A stretch of DNA of 64,000 nt from Deinococcus sp. KSM4-11. Lineage in GTDB: Bacteria; Deinococcota; Deinococci; Deinococcales; Deinococcaceae. The notes beneath the pieces are model-generated. The model had not been told where the DNA came from. It searched no databases and worked only from the letters and a program-made list of their open reading frames with translations. A program made the translations under genes and the position numbers. The first letter of the stretch is position 1; each line of letters starts with the position of its first letter. Below, in pieces: positions 18,901-28,355 of this stretch. Location of the stretch: assembly GCF_004801415.1 (NCBI RefSeq), contig NZ_SSNX01000006.1:196038-260037 (forward strand). The letters are read 5' to 3'.

Positions 18901-20784
18901 ATGCTCAGCACCCGAACCGTTCTTAAGGAGAATGACATCTACCTGGTCGCCGATGCCGAGTACCGCATCGGCAGCGCAGAGGCCGGCGTGTACCGGCGCG
19001 ATACCCGCTTTCTGTCCCGCTACGCGTGGACGCTCGACGGCGATGCTCCCCAGGCCCTGCTGCTGCACGCGCCCTACCCCTTCTGGCTGCACGAGCAGGC
19101 CGCGAACCGGGACGTGGGCTACACCATGAAGCTCGGCCTCCGCCGCGACCTGCAGGTGCACGCCGGCGGCCTGCACGACCACCTCACGGTCACCCGCTAT
19201 GGCAGTGAGGACGTGCATCGACTGGCTCTGGAGGTCGCCGCCGATTTCCTGGACATGTTCGAGGTGCGCGGGTGGCCCAGTGGCCTGGGTGAGAGGAACG
19301 TGGACGTGCAGCCCACTGAGCGCGGTGTGACCTTCGCCTACACTGCCCTCGACGGCCTGCGGAGCCGGGCAGTGCTGCGCGCCACACCCGCGCCCACCTG
19401 GACTGGCACCCACCTGGAATGGACACTCAACGGGGACGTCACGGTCATCGATGTGGCGGTCTCCCTGCTCGAGGGCGACGAGGAGCCCGTAGACGGCGAT
19501 CCCACGGCCCTGGCGGCCGAGTACGACGCGCTGGTGGCCCGCGTGCGCGGCGCGCAGCAGCTCCCCGATCCACTCGACCAGCGCGTGCTGGAGCAGAGCG
19601 TCTCGGATCTGCGCAGCCTGTCGTTCCACACCGAGGCCGGGCCGTTTCCCGCCGCGGGCCTGCCCTGGTTCGTGGCGCCCTTTGGCCGCGACTCGATGAT
19701 CATCGCCCTGATGGTGCGGGAGCACCTGCCAGACCTGGCCGTCACGGTTGCGCGCTACCTCGCTGCCCATCAGGGCCAGCGCTACGACCCCGTGACCCTG
19801 GAACAGCCAGGGAAGATCCCGCACGAGCTGCGGGTCGGCGAACTGACCCGCACCGGACGAACCCCTCACCGTCCGTACTACGCCACGGCCGACGCCACGC
19901 CACTGTTCGTGTGGCTGGTGGGTGAGTTGAGCCGGACGCACCCGGCACTCGTTCATGAACTGCGCCCGCACTGGGAAGCCGCGCTGCGGTGGTGCGCGAC
20001 CGACGGCGACCCGGATGGTGACGGCTTCATCGAGTACACCCCGGATCCCGGTGGCATCACCAACGCCGTATGGAAAGACTCGGGCGACTCGACGTTCACC
20101 GAGGACAGCGTGGACGTCAGCGGGCACGTCGCCGTGGCGGAGGTGCAGGGCTACGCCTACGCCGCCTACCTCGCGGCCGCCGAGCTGTACCGCGCGCTGG
20201 GCGAGGCGCACGAAGCGCCCGCGTGGGAAGCGCGCGCGGCACAGCTGCGCACACAGTTCCATGCGGCGTTCTGGTGGCCCGAACGCAGCTATTACGTGCA
20301 CGGCCTGAACGGTGACAAGAAGCCCCTGCGGGTGCTGGTCAGCAACCCGGCCCACACACTGTGGACCGGTATCATTCCGCCAGAGTACGCCGCGGCGGTC
20401 GCCCGCACGGCGCTCGGGCCCGAACTGTGGAGCGGCTGGGGGATCCGCACCCTGGGCACCCACGAGATCCGCTACAACCCGGTGTCCTACCACAACGGCT
20501 CGGTGTGGCCGCACGACACGGCCGCCGCGGCCCTGGGCATGCAGCGCTACGGCCTGCACGCCGAGGCAACACAGGTGGCCCGGGCGCTCTTCGACGCGGC
20601 CCGAGCGGCTCCTGACGCGCGCCTGAGCGAGTTGTTCGCCGGCTTTGGACGCGAGCCTGGTACACCCCCCGTGCCCTACCCTGCCGCGTGCCACCCGCAG
20701 GGCTGGGACGCCGCGATTCCCCTCGCGCTGGCCCACCTGCTGGCCTCGCCGGTGCGCCAGAATCCCCCCGCACCGCGTGACTGA
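18901..20784 (+). CDS. Amylo-alpha-1,6-glucosidase / glycogen debranching-like glycosidase
   Basis: 627 residues from ATG 18901 with AAGGA upstream; the frame is open much earlier but only as overlap with the permease. Residues 10-200 match the N-terminal debranching domain (YLVADAEYRIGSAEAGVYR, DTRFLSRYAW); the rest is an alpha/alpha-barrel with LPWFVAPFGRDSMI, DGDGFIEYTP, WKDSGDST and PVSYHNGSVWPHDTA. These are the catalytic acid and base regions of GH63/GH37-like debranching enzymes. It likely trims an imported sugar inside the cell. It overlaps the start of a ruined GH3 gene by eight bases. Confidence 0.9.
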   Translation: MLSTRTVLKENDIYLVADAEYRIGSAEAGVYRRDTRFLSRYAWTLDGDAPQALLLHAPYPFWLHEQAANRDVGYTMKLGLRRDLQVHAGGLHDHLTVTRYGSEDVHRLALEVAADFLDMFEVRGWPSGLGERNVDVQPTERGVTFAYTALDGLRSRAVLRATPAPTWTGTHLEWTLNGDVTVIDVAVSLLEGDEEPVDGDPTALAAEYDALVARVRGAQQLPDPLDQRVLEQSVSDLRSLSFHTEAGPFPAAGLPWFVAPFGRDSMIIALMVREHLPDLAVTVARYLAAHQGQRYDPVTLEQPGKIPHELRVGELTRTGRTPHRPYYATADATPLFVWLVGELSRTHPALVHELRPHWEAALRWCATDGDPDGDGFIEYTPDPGGITNAVWKDSGDSTFTEDSVDVSGHVAVAEVQGYAYAAYLAAAELYRALGEAHEAPAWEARAAQLRTQFHAAFWWPERSYYVHGLNGDKKPLRVLVSNPAHTLWTGIIPPEYAAAVARTALGPELWSGWGIRTLGTHEIRYNPVSYHNGSVWPHDTAAAALGMQRYGLHAEATQVARALFDAARAAPDARLSELFAGFGREPGTPPVPYPAACHPQGWDAAIPLALAHLLASPVRQNPPAPRD

Positions 20785-21192
20785 TCCCACCACGCCACAG
20801 GTCGAGGCCCTGCTGGCGCAGATGACGCTCACGGAGAAAGTCGGGCAGCTCCACCAGGCGCACGGGCTGGGACGGGCCGACCACGACGAGGTGCGGGTGG
20901 GCACCGCCATCGTCGCCACCAGCGCCACAGCGGGCAACGCCCGTCCGGAACGGGTGCGCGCGGCCGAATAGAACGCGCTGCAGCGAATCGCGGCGAGGTG
21001 GTGGTTCGGCTGTACCTTTGTGATCTTCAGGCCAGCCGAACCCGCCCAATACGCGAATTGAAGGGCTTCGATCCGATCACCCTGGATGCGTCGCCCGCAT
21101 CCAGGGTGACCTTCCGGCTCGGCCCGACGGACTTGACCTTCTACGACAATCAGGGCCAGCCCCGATTGGAGCCGGGCGATGTTCTGCTGTGA
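20777..21192 (+). pseudogene. Remnant of a GH3 beta-glucosidase with large internal deletion
   Basis: GTG 20777 starts a normal GH3 N-terminus (VEALLAQMTLTEKVGQLHQ), which hits a TAG at 20969-20971 inside ERVRAAE-stop-NALQRIA. About 25 bases on, the sequence jumps to the GH3 C-terminal fibronectin-type domain in another frame (EVVVRLYLCDLQASRTRP, ELKGFDPITLD, VTFRLGPTDLTFYD) and ends at TGA 21192. Full GH3 enzymes have 700-800 residues; about 600 codons including the whole catalytic barrel are gone. The gene cannot make an enzyme. Its overlap with the debranching gene shows that it was once the last gene of the sugar operon. Confidence 0.85.
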
Positions 21193-21411
21193 GCGGGCAG
21201 CGATAGTCGCGCCATGATCGCGGCCACCTTCACCGTGCGGCCTGAGGACTAATTCTGCTTGTCTGAGAAAGCCTCCGTGCCAGCGTATTCTCCCCGACCT
21301 CGCTGGACTGGAAAGCCGCCCTGGCTTCTCCCTGTCCCTGAGCGCTGTCCCTGATCGGGTGGAACGTCCCCCAGAGTGTCGGAGACAAAGGTATCTACCT
21401 ATCACGCGACG

Positions 21412-21440
21412 TTGACAAGCTTTCATCAGAGTCGTAAGGT
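21412..21440 (+). promoter_or_regulatory. Promoter of the gluconate dehydrogenase-like operon
   Basis: TTGACA at 21412-21417, 17-base spacer, TAAGGT at 21435-21440, followed by a roughly 215-base, fairly AT-rich leader before ATG 21656. The remainder of 21193-21655 shows no gene. Confidence 0.55.
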
Positions 21441-21655
21441 TCAAGAAATTTCCCTGTCTGCGTACATTTTAAGCATTCCAACAAAGCCGGGCCAGGTTTT
21501 TCGTGGAGCTGCATCGTTTCAGGTCGATAACACCATTTGGAATTCCGCTGAATTGAGGCTGACCCAGGCATGGTTGTGCTGTGGTGACCAGCTCGATACA
21601 CAATTCAGCGTTCTCTTCTGGTCTGTCCTCAGTGTTGTCCCTCGCAGGAGGCCTC

Positions 21656-22408
21656 ATGTCAGATACGAACGAACGGCGGAACTTTCTCAAGGGCCTCGGT
21701 CTTGTGGCGGTCACGGTGGGTCTGGGCACACCCGCTTCGGTCGCCCAGGCGCAGACGACCCCGCCCGCCACGCCTCCCATGCCGGCGATGCCCGCCGCCA
21801 CAGACAGCGCCACGGCCTACACCTACGTCTTTTTCAACTCCGCCGAGATTGCGTTCGTCGAGGCGGCCGTGGCGCGGCTCATTCCCAAGGATGACCTTGG
21901 GCCAGGAGCGCTGGAGGCGGGCGTCTCGTACTACATCGATGGGCAGCTGGCGGGCTGGTATGGAGAGGCGGGACGCTGGTACTGGCAGGGGCCCTGGCTC
22001 CAGGGAACGCCGCAGCAGGGCTACCAGCTGCCACTCAAACCCAGCGAGATCTACCGCACAGGCATTCCACTCGTCAATGCCGCGACCCAGAAGCAGTACA
22101 AGGCCGACTTCGCCGATCTGACCGCCGACCAGCAGGACAAGGTGCTGTCGGGACTGGAAAAGGGCGAGATCGACCTGGGCCGCCTGCCCGCCCGCACCTT
22201 CTTCGCATTTCTGCTCCAGAACACCAAGGAAGGCTTCTTCGCCGATCCCACCTACGGCGGCAACGCCCAGATGGTCGGCTGGAAGCTCATCGGCTACCCC
22301 GGCGTCCAGCCCTCCTACAGTCAGGTCATTGACCAGTACAACACGCCGTTCACCGCGCCGCCCACCAGCATCGCCAGCTTTACCGATGATCTGTCCCACT
22401 CGCATTGA
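21656..22408 (+). CDS. Gluconate 2-dehydrogenase subunit 3 (gamma) family protein
   Basis: 250 residues from ATG 21656 with AGGAGG upstream; the frame opens at 21581 but without a ribosome site. A twin-arginine signal (ERRNFLKGLGLVAVTVGLG) is followed by FFNSAEIAFVEAAVARLIPKDDLGPGALEAGVSYYID, the hallmark of the gamma subunit, and PARTFFAFLLQNTKEGFFADPTYGGN. This subunit is exported folded by Tat and carries the flavoprotein with it. The next two genes encode the flavoprotein and a cytochrome c, completing a three-part periplasmic dehydrogenase. Confidence 0.92.
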   Translation: MSDTNERRNFLKGLGLVAVTVGLGTPASVAQAQTTPPATPPMPAMPAATDSATAYTYVFFNSAEIAFVEAAVARLIPKDDLGPGALEAGVSYYIDGQLAGWYGEAGRWYWQGPWLQGTPQQGYQLPLKPSEIYRTGIPLVNAATQKQYKADFADLTADQQDKVLSGLEKGEIDLGRLPARTFFAFLLQNTKEGFFADPTYGGNAQMVGWKLIGYPGVQPSYSQVIDQYNTPFTAPPTSIASFTDDLSHSH

Positions 22409-22441
22409 TACCGAGGTTGCATCCCTTCAAGGAGAATTGAA

Positions 22442-24196
22442 ATGGCAAAAAAGCTTCCTTCGGTAGATGCGGTGATGGTCGGAGTGGGCTGGACCGGCGG
22501 GATTCTGGCTGCCGAGTTGACCAAGGCGGGGCTGTCGGTCGTCGGCCTGGAGCGCGGCCAGTACCGTGATTCGAATGTGGCCTTCGCGTTCCCGCGGATT
22601 CGCGACGAGCTCAAATACGGCATCCGCTTCGGTCTGGCGCAGGATGTCAGCCGGGATACCCTGACCTTCCGCAACAGCGCGGAGCAGACGGCGCTGCCCA
22701 TGCGCCAGCTGGGTTCGTTCCTGCTCGGCGACGGCACGGGCGGCGCGGGCGCCCACTGGAACGGCCAGACCTGGCGATGGACGCCCTACGATTTTGAAAT
22801 CTACAGCCAGACCGTCAGTCGGTATGGCAAGGGTGCCATCGACGACGGGATGCAGATTCAGGACTGGGGCCTGACCTACCAGGAGCTGGAGCCCTTCTTC
22901 GACCGCTTCGAGTACACCGCGGGGATCGGCGGCACCGCGGGCAACCTGCAGGGCAAGGTACAGCCCGGGGGCAATCCCTTCGAAGGGCCACGGGCCCGCG
23001 CGTACCCCAACCCGCCGATGAAGCGCTCGCAACTTGGCGACCTGTTCCAGACCGCCACCCAGAGTCTGGGGTACCACCCGTTTCCTGGCCCATCGGCCAA
23101 CATGACCCAGGCGTATACCAACCCCGATGGCCAGGCGCTCGGGGCGTGCATGTACTGCGGCTTCTGTGAGCGCTTCGGCTGCGATTACAACGCCAAGGCC
23201 AGTCCCAACAACACCGTCTTGCCCACCGCGCTGGCGACCAATAAGTTTGAGATCCGCCACGATGCCAATGTGGTGCGGGTCAATATGGACAGCAGTGGCA
23301 AGCGGGCGGTCAGCGTGACCTACATCGATCTGATCACCGGTGAGGAGATCGAGCAGCCCGCCGAAATGATCTTCCTGACCAGCTTCACGTTCGGCAACGT
23401 CAAGCTGTTGATGGTGTCCGGGATCGGTGAGATCTACAATCCCACCACCAACAAAGGCACCGTCGGGAAGAATTACACCTATCAGCTGAGTGCCGGAGCG
23501 GGCGGCACCATCACTGGCAAGGATCTCAAGGTGTTCGCCGGAGCAGGCGCAGAGAGCGTGGTGATCGACGACTTCAACGGGGATCACTTCGACCATACCG
23601 GACTGGGTTTCCTTCACGGCGGCTCCATTTCGGCGTCGTCCAGTGGAGCGCGACCCATTCAGAGCAATCCTGGTGGGTCGGCCTGGGGCAGCGCCTGGAA
23701 ACACGCCGCCGCCGCCGCCTACAACACGTCGGTGGGCATCGGCGCGCAGGTGTCCTCGCTGCCCTTCCGCGAGAACCATCTCGACCTCGATCCGACCTAC
23801 CGCGACGCCTACGGCCTTCCCCTCGTGCGGATGACCTTCGACTATCGGGGGAACGAGAGCAAACGCAGCGCCTACCTGACGGGCATCACCACCAAGATCC
23901 TCACCGAGATGGGTGCCAAAAATGTCACCGGGCGCGCCCTTCCCGAGCATTACAGCATCGTGCCCTACCAGAGCACCCACAACCAGGGCGGGGCCATCAT
24001 GGGCTTGGATCCCTCGACCAGTGTCGTCAATCCCTACATGCAGCACCATCAGGTGTCCAATCTGTTCGTGGTGGGGGCCAGCTCGTTCCCGCACAACAGC
24101 GGGTTTAACCCGACTGGAACGGTCGGGGCGGTCACCTACCGCCTGGCCGACGCCATCGTCAACCGGTATGTCAAAAAGCCCGGTTCTCTGATGTGA
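22442..24196 (+). CDS. GMC-family flavoprotein dehydrogenase (gluconate dehydrogenase large-subunit type)
   Basis: 584 residues; AAGGAG precedes ATG 22442. FAD-binding GVGWTGGILAAELTKAG at residues 13-30 with a following ERGQ, a GTGGAGAHWNG block near 100, a CMYCGFCERFGC cysteine cluster near 236-247, and the GMC C-terminal HNSGFNPTGTVGAVTYRLAD with catalytic His/Asn. The Cys cluster is seen in gluconate/sorbitol/fructose dehydrogenase large subunits and may bind an iron-sulfur cluster. It has no own signal and would ride with the Tat-exported gamma subunit. The sugar substrate is not certain. Confidence 0.92.
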   Translation: MAKKLPSVDAVMVGVGWTGGILAAELTKAGLSVVGLERGQYRDSNVAFAFPRIRDELKYGIRFGLAQDVSRDTLTFRNSAEQTALPMRQLGSFLLGDGTGGAGAHWNGQTWRWTPYDFEIYSQTVSRYGKGAIDDGMQIQDWGLTYQELEPFFDRFEYTAGIGGTAGNLQGKVQPGGNPFEGPRARAYPNPPMKRSQLGDLFQTATQSLGYHPFPGPSANMTQAYTNPDGQALGACMYCGFCERFGCDYNAKASPNNTVLPTALATNKFEIRHDANVVRVNMDSSGKRAVSVTYIDLITGEEIEQPAEMIFLTSFTFGNVKLLMVSGIGEIYNPTTNKGTVGKNYTYQLSAGAGGTITGKDLKVFAGAGAESVVIDDFNGDHFDHTGLGFLHGGSISASSSGARPIQSNPGGSAWGSAWKHAAAAAYNTSVGIGAQVSSLPFRENHLDLDPTYRDAYGLPLVRMTFDYRGNESKRSAYLTGITTKILTEMGAKNVTGRALPEHYSIVPYQSTHNQGGAIMGLDPSTSVVNPYMQHHQVSNLFVVGASSFPHNSGFNPTGTVGAVTYRLADAIVNRYVKKPGSLM

Positions 24197-24477
24197 TCCC
24201 CGCCGGTGGCATCCGATTGATCTGAAGTCGGAGCGTTGGTTCCCCTGCTGCCAGCTCCGGTGGCCGGCTTGCCACCGTTGCGAACCTCCCGGAAGTCAGG
24301 GGCCAACGTCCACGCCCTGTCGATCCGCCGCGCGAGCAGCGCCACACGACTTGAGGTGGACGGAGACAGTGTGTTCAGCGAGGCATCTGTAGTTCGAAAG
24401 CCCTGGCTCTGTTCCATAATGCCGATAGTCAGCAGTCGCGCACCCGACCCGTCCTAGCCCTCCGCACTGGAGAAGCC

Positions 24478-24957
24478 ATGAAATATCTGCTCCCGACCTT
24501 CATCGCCAGTCTCGCCCTCACGGCAGCTCCCCACGCGCTCTCGGCGGCCCCAACCGCTCCGGCGGCGGCCCCGAATGGCAAAAGCCTCTACACGGCCAAT
24601 TGCGCAGCCTGCCACCAGGCGACAGGCAAGGGCGTTCCCGGAGCCTTTCCACCACTCGCTGGACACTTCTCGGAGATTCTGGCAGCCGATGGACGGAAGT
24701 ACACGATCAACGTGGTCCTCAACGGCTTGAACGGCGCCATCAAGGTCAATGGCAAGACGTACAACGGCGTCATGCCGGGGTTCGCACAGTTGAGTGACGC
24801 CGAGATCGCGGCGGTGCTCAACGAGGTCTCGACCAGCTGGAAGAACGCGTTGCCCGATAAGCAAAAGCCCTACACGGCCGACGAAGTGAAAGCAGAACGC
24901 GCCGCCAAAAAGACAACCGAGCAGGTGCACGATCTCAGACCAGCCACGTTGAAATAG
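24478..24957 (+). CDS. Cytochrome c, single heme
   Basis: 159 residues, GGAG before ATG 24478. A signal peptide (LLPTFIASLALTAAPHALSA) leads to SLYTANCAACHQATGKGVPGAFPPLAGH with the CxxCH heme site, and GVMPGFAQLSDAEIAAVLN supplies the axial Met. It is the likely electron acceptor of the GMC dehydrogenase, passing electrons to the respiratory chain. The spacing of 281 bases from the GMC gene, with no evident terminator, leaves open whether it has its own promoter. Confidence 0.92.
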   Translation: MKYLLPTFIASLALTAAPHALSAAPTAPAAAPNGKSLYTANCAACHQATGKGVPGAFPPLAGHFSEILAADGRKYTINVVLNGLNGAIKVNGKTYNGVMPGFAQLSDAEIAAVLNEVSTSWKNALPDKQKPYTADEVKAERAAKKTTEQVHDLRPATLK

Positions 24958-25014
24958 TCCGGCTGAAGCAAGCTCATGGCGAGCAGCTGGCATCTGTAAA
25001 GCAGGAACAATCCA

Positions 25015-25053
25015 GAACTGCAGGCGGCCTGAATCTCAGGCCGCCTGCAGTTC
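25015..25053 (+). terminator. Strong hairpin after the cytochrome c gene
   Basis: A perfect 16-base stem, GAACTGCAGGCGGCCT (25015-25030) with AGGCCGCCTGCAGTTC (25038-25053), 7-base loop. The next bases are TGTGCC, so the T run is poor, but stem strength and position 58 bases after the stop make it the likely end of the operon. Confidence 0.75.
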
Positions 25054-25314
25054 TGTGCCGCCACACGACGAGGCCAGTACCTGAGCTCCCGGCCAGTCTG
25101 CACCTGACCCTAGCCTGCGCAACAACGAGGCGACCGAACCTGCGCGGCCACCTGTCGCGGCACAGGCAGGAGTGTCTTGCACCCCTTTGCACCACGAACT
25201 GGCGTCCTGGTGTTTCAGGCTCGTCCAGCGGGACAGGCTCGGGATGACACCAGCGGTACCGAGACCCGACCCACGACCGGGATTGATCGTTTACGCTCAT
25301 ATGATCACAAACGC

Positions 25315-25344
25315 TTGACAGAACAGGCTGTATCTGCGCATACT
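25315..25344 (+). promoter_or_regulatory. Promoter of the ribose-type transporter operon
   Basis: TTGACA at 25315-25320, an 18-base spacer and CATACT at 25339-25344, 60 bases before ATG 25404. Just upstream, 25284-25307 contains TGATC and GATCA arms that could be a regulator site. Confidence 0.55.
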
Positions 25345-25403
25345 GGCAGAGTCGAAATTTAAAACACGCACAGACGCGCAGGCGTCTGACTCAGGAGGTC
25401 TGG

Positions 25404-26369
25404 ATGCTGTTTGCCACGCGTCTCAATTCACTCAAGTCGAGGCCGGAACTGTTCTTCGAACCTGGATCGGTCGGCACGGACGACCTTCTTAGGCGGGCGG
25501 CCCACATCCAGGGCCTGAACTCCCTGAGCCTCAACTTCCCCGAGCACTTCACGTCAGCGACCCTGCGCGCGACCCGCGACACCATCGAGGCGCTGGGCCT
25601 CAGCGTCGACAGCCTCAACATCCGCTATCCGGCCGACACCTTCGGAGACGGCGGCTTCACCCATCCGAACGCGGCCGTCCGCCAGCAGGCCATCGACCTG
25701 AGCTGCCAGGCGCTGGACGCCTGCGCCGCCCTAGGCGGCAACCACGTCATCGTCTGGCCAGGCTTCGACGGGTTCGACTACCCCTTTCAGGACAGTTACG
25801 AGCGGATGTTCGCGCATACCGTCGAGGGATTCGCGCAGCTGGCCGCGCATGACCCAGCCATGCGCGTGGGGCTGGAGTACAAGCCCTGGGAGCCGCGCAA
25901 ATACTCGCTGATCGGCAACATGGGCGAGGCGCTCCTGGTCGTGCAGGAGGTGGGTGCCGACAACCTTGGCGTCGTGCTCGACTACTGCCACGCCCAGATG
26001 GCCAACGAACACGCCCCGAAGGCGGCCGCGCTGGCGCTCCGGCATCAGAAGCTGTTCGGCGTCCACCTGAACGACGGGTACGGCCGTCAGGACGACGGCC
26101 TGATGGTCGGTACTGCCAGCCTCGTCACCACCCTGGAACTGCTCGTGCTGGTCGAACGCGGCGGCTATCCGGGCACCATCTACTTCGACACCTTCCCGGT
26201 CCGCGAGGATCCGGTGCGCGAGTGCGAGTGGAACATCCGCGTCACCCAGCGCCTACTCACCCTGGCCAAGGACATTGCCGCCGATTCCCGCATCGGCGCG
26301 GGACACGACGCCTTCAACGTCACCTCCGTCGTCGAGAAGCTGCTCTTCCCCGAGCGCGTGCATGTCTGA
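25404..26369 (+). CDS. Sugar isomerase/epimerase, xylose-isomerase-like TIM barrel
   Basis: 321 residues, CAGGAGG before ATG 25404. Metal-site strands of the AP-endonuclease-2 fold are visible: VGLEYKPWEP (Glu), GVVLDYCHAQMA (Asp), FGVHLNDGYG (His/Asp) and IYFDTFPVRED. Members include L-rhamnose isomerase and ketose 3-epimerases. First gene of an operon with a PfkB-type kinase and a ribose-type ABC importer, so it probably converts the imported sugar to the ketose that the kinase phosphorylates. The exact sugar cannot be read from sequence. Confidence 0.85.
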   Translation: MLFATRLNSLKSRPELFFEPGSVGTDDLLRRAAHIQGLNSLSLNFPEHFTSATLRATRDTIEALGLSVDSLNIRYPADTFGDGGFTHPNAAVRQQAIDLSCQALDACAALGGNHVIVWPGFDGFDYPFQDSYERMFAHTVEGFAQLAAHDPAMRVGLEYKPWEPRKYSLIGNMGEALLVVQEVGADNLGVVLDYCHAQMANEHAPKAAALALRHQKLFGVHLNDGYGRQDDGLMVGTASLVTTLELLVLVERGGYPGTIYFDTFPVREDPVRECEWNIRVTQRLLTLAKDIAADSRIGAGHDAFNVTSVVEKLLFPERVHV

Positions 26370-27228
26370 GCCGGCCGTGCTCGTGGTGGGCAGTCTGCAC
26401 GTCGACCACATGGTGCAGGTCGAGCAGTTGCCGGTGCCCGGCGAGACGGTCATCGCCACGGGCAGCTGGTCTCAACTCGGAGGCAAGGCCACCAACCAGG
26501 CGGTCGCGGCCGCACCCTATGCCCGTACCACGCTGGCAGCCTGTGTCGGCGACGATGCGGATGGGCGCCGGGCCACGGCAACCCTGACCGGCCTGGGCGT
26601 GCTGCCTGCGCTGCAGGTCAGCGCGACGCTCGCCACGGGGTCGAGCGTGGCCCTGCTCGACGCCGCCGGCGAGAACGTCGGCGTGGTGCTGCCGGGAGCG
26701 AACATCGACCTGCAGGTCGACGGGGTGGCTTCCACGTTCAGGGCGTCACCGCCACAACTGCTGGTCTGCCAGTGGGAAACCGCCGCCCCGACCCTTCACC
26801 GCCTGCTGGAAAGCGCGAGGCAGGCGGGCATCCCGACCCTGCTCAATGCCGCCCCCTGGCACGCGGATCCCGCCTACCACGCGACGCTGGCCCTGGCGGA
26901 TCACGTGGTCGTGAACGCCGTGGAGGCGCTGGCGTGGATCGGCACCGATCCACTGGTCAGGGCCACGCACCTTCCTTTCGGTCATTCCAGCGTCGTGGTC
27001 ACCCTCGGTGGAAGCGGCGTTCTGCACTACTCGGATGGTCTGCTCACCACAGACCTGTTCGCCCCGGCCGTCCAGGCCCGCTCGACCCACGGAGCCGGTG
27101 ATCATTTCGTCGGTGTTCTGGCCGGCCACCTGGCGCTGGGAGCGTCCCTGCCGGACGCGCTTCGGCGCGCGGTGGCTTCCGCCGCCAACTTCGTCCAGCT
27201 CCTGCACAAGCATCCCTCTGCTCCGTGA
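26362..27228 (+). CDS. Ribokinase-like PfkB sugar kinase
   Basis: 288 residues from ATG 26362, which overlaps the end of the isomerase gene by eight bases. N-terminal VVGSLHVDHMVQVEQLPVPGE, the GGKATNQAVAAA di-Gly sugar motif and the C-terminal STHGAGDHFVGVLAG anion-hole/catalytic-Asp motif are intact. It is shorter than typical ribokinase (about 305) but has all motifs. It should phosphorylate the sugar brought in by the downstream transporter. Confidence 0.9.
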   Translation: MSEPAVLVVGSLHVDHMVQVEQLPVPGETVIATGSWSQLGGKATNQAVAAAPYARTTLAACVGDDADGRRATATLTGLGVLPALQVSATLATGSSVALLDAAGENVGVVLPGANIDLQVDGVASTFRASPPQLLVCQWETAAPTLHRLLESARQAGIPTLLNAAPWHADPAYHATLALADHVVVNAVEALAWIGTDPLVRATHLPFGHSSVVVTLGGSGVLHYSDGLLTTDLFAPAVQARSTHGAGDHFVGVLAGHLALGASLPDALRRAVASAANFVQLLHKHPSAP

Positions 27229-27287
27229 TCCACGGCGCGTGCCGACCCCTGTCCCCTCACCCCTTCGCCCGCCTCAGGAGGCCCATC

Positions 27288-28280
27288 ATGAAAACGACCA
27301 TTCTGTCCGCCCTGCTCGCCGTCGCCAGCGTCGCCACCGCGCAGGCCTTCTCGCCCGACACCGAGAAGAGCCGCATCGAGTCCTCTCAGCTGGAGGCGAA
27401 GTTCGGGCCTGTGCCCAAGCTGCCCGCCGGCACCCAGTTTGGCGGCGTGATGAAGGCCCTCTCCAACGAGTACTGGCAGCTGCTGCGCAGCGGATACCTG
27501 AAGGGCGGCGAGAAGTACGGCGTGAAGGTGGACGCCCAGGCGCCCAGCAACGAGAGTGACCAGATTGGGCAGCTCAGCATGATGAACACCATGCTCGGCA
27601 AGGACTACAAGGCGCTGCTGATCTCCCCGCAGAGCGACGTGAACCTGCTGCCCGGCATCCAGAAGGCGGGCAAGACCAGCCTGGTCGTGAACGTCAACGA
27701 CGCCGTCGCGCCCTCAGCACAGCACTTCGTGGGCAACAGCCAATACGACAACGGCGTGAGCGTCGCGAACTACCTGCTGAAGACCTTTCCGAAAGGCGGA
27801 GAATTCGCCGTGATCGAGGGCCAGGCCGGCGTATACGCCGCGCGGCAGCGCACCCTGGGCTTCAAGACGACCCTGGCGAAGAACGCGGCCCTCAAGATCG
27901 TGGCGAGCGTTCCCGCCGACTGGGATCGCCAGAAGGCCTTCACCACGGCCCGCGACCTGCTGCGCCGCTACCCGAACCTGGTCGCCTTCTACTGCAACAA
28001 CGACACCATGGCGCTGGGCGTGGTCGAGGCCGTCAAGGCGTCCGGCCGCCTGGGCAAGACGCTGGTCTTCGGGACGGACGGCATCAACGCCGCCTACGAC
28101 AGCATCAAGAAGGGCGAACTGACGGGTACCGTGGATTCCTTCCCGATTCTGACGGGCGAGGTGGCGGTCGAGGTCGCCGTGCGGCTGCTCGGGGGCCAGA
28201 CGCTGCCGCGCGTGGTCGCCACGCCACAGGCCCTGGTCATGAAAGACAACATGGCCAAGTACGAGCAGTTCAAGAAATAA
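27288..28280 (+). CDS. Ribose-type ABC transporter, substrate-binding protein
   Basis: 330 residues from ATG 27288 with AGGAGG upstream. The signal peptide (ILSALLAVASVATAQA) is followed by a pentose/hexose-binding fold: FGGVMKALSNEYWQLLRSG, VDAQAPSNESDQIGQL, LLISPQSDVNLLP, FYCNNDTMALGVVEAV and FGTDGINAAYDSI. It fits the RbsB/XylF superfamily (CUT2). A 9-base-pair hairpin follows its stop before the ATPase gene. Confidence 0.92.
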   Translation: MKTTILSALLAVASVATAQAFSPDTEKSRIESSQLEAKFGPVPKLPAGTQFGGVMKALSNEYWQLLRSGYLKGGEKYGVKVDAQAPSNESDQIGQLSMMNTMLGKDYKALLISPQSDVNLLPGIQKAGKTSLVVNVNDAVAPSAQHFVGNSQYDNGVSVANYLLKTFPKGGEFAVIEGQAGVYAARQRTLGFKTTLAKNAALKIVASVPADWDRQKAFTTARDLLRRYPNLVAFYCNNDTMALGVVEAVKASGRLGKTLVFGTDGINAAYDSIKKGELTGTVDSFPILTGEVAVEVAVRLLGGQTLPRVVATPQALVMKDNMAKYEQFKK

Positions 28281-28293
28281 GCCCGGATCGCGT

Positions 28294-28326
28294 CGGAGGC
28301 CCCGTGCAGCTGTGGCCGGGCCTCCG
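28294..28326 (+). terminator. Hairpin between binding-protein and ATPase genes
   Basis: CGGAGGCCC (28294-28302) pairs with GGGCCTCCG (28318-28326) across a 15-base loop, 14 bases after the stop and without a T run. It is placed exactly as the hairpin in the other sugar operon of this window (16040-16076), so it is probably an mRNA-stabilising or partial-termination element. Confidence 0.65.
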
Positions 28327-28355
28327 CTGATCATTCCCCAGCAAAGGAGGGTGTC

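Noticed and set aside
25300..25306. TATGATC shared between the sugar operon promoter region and the DeoR gene upstream region (31631-31637)
   Set aside because: In the DeoR gene it is more simply the -10 box; seven bases are too few to claim a common operator.
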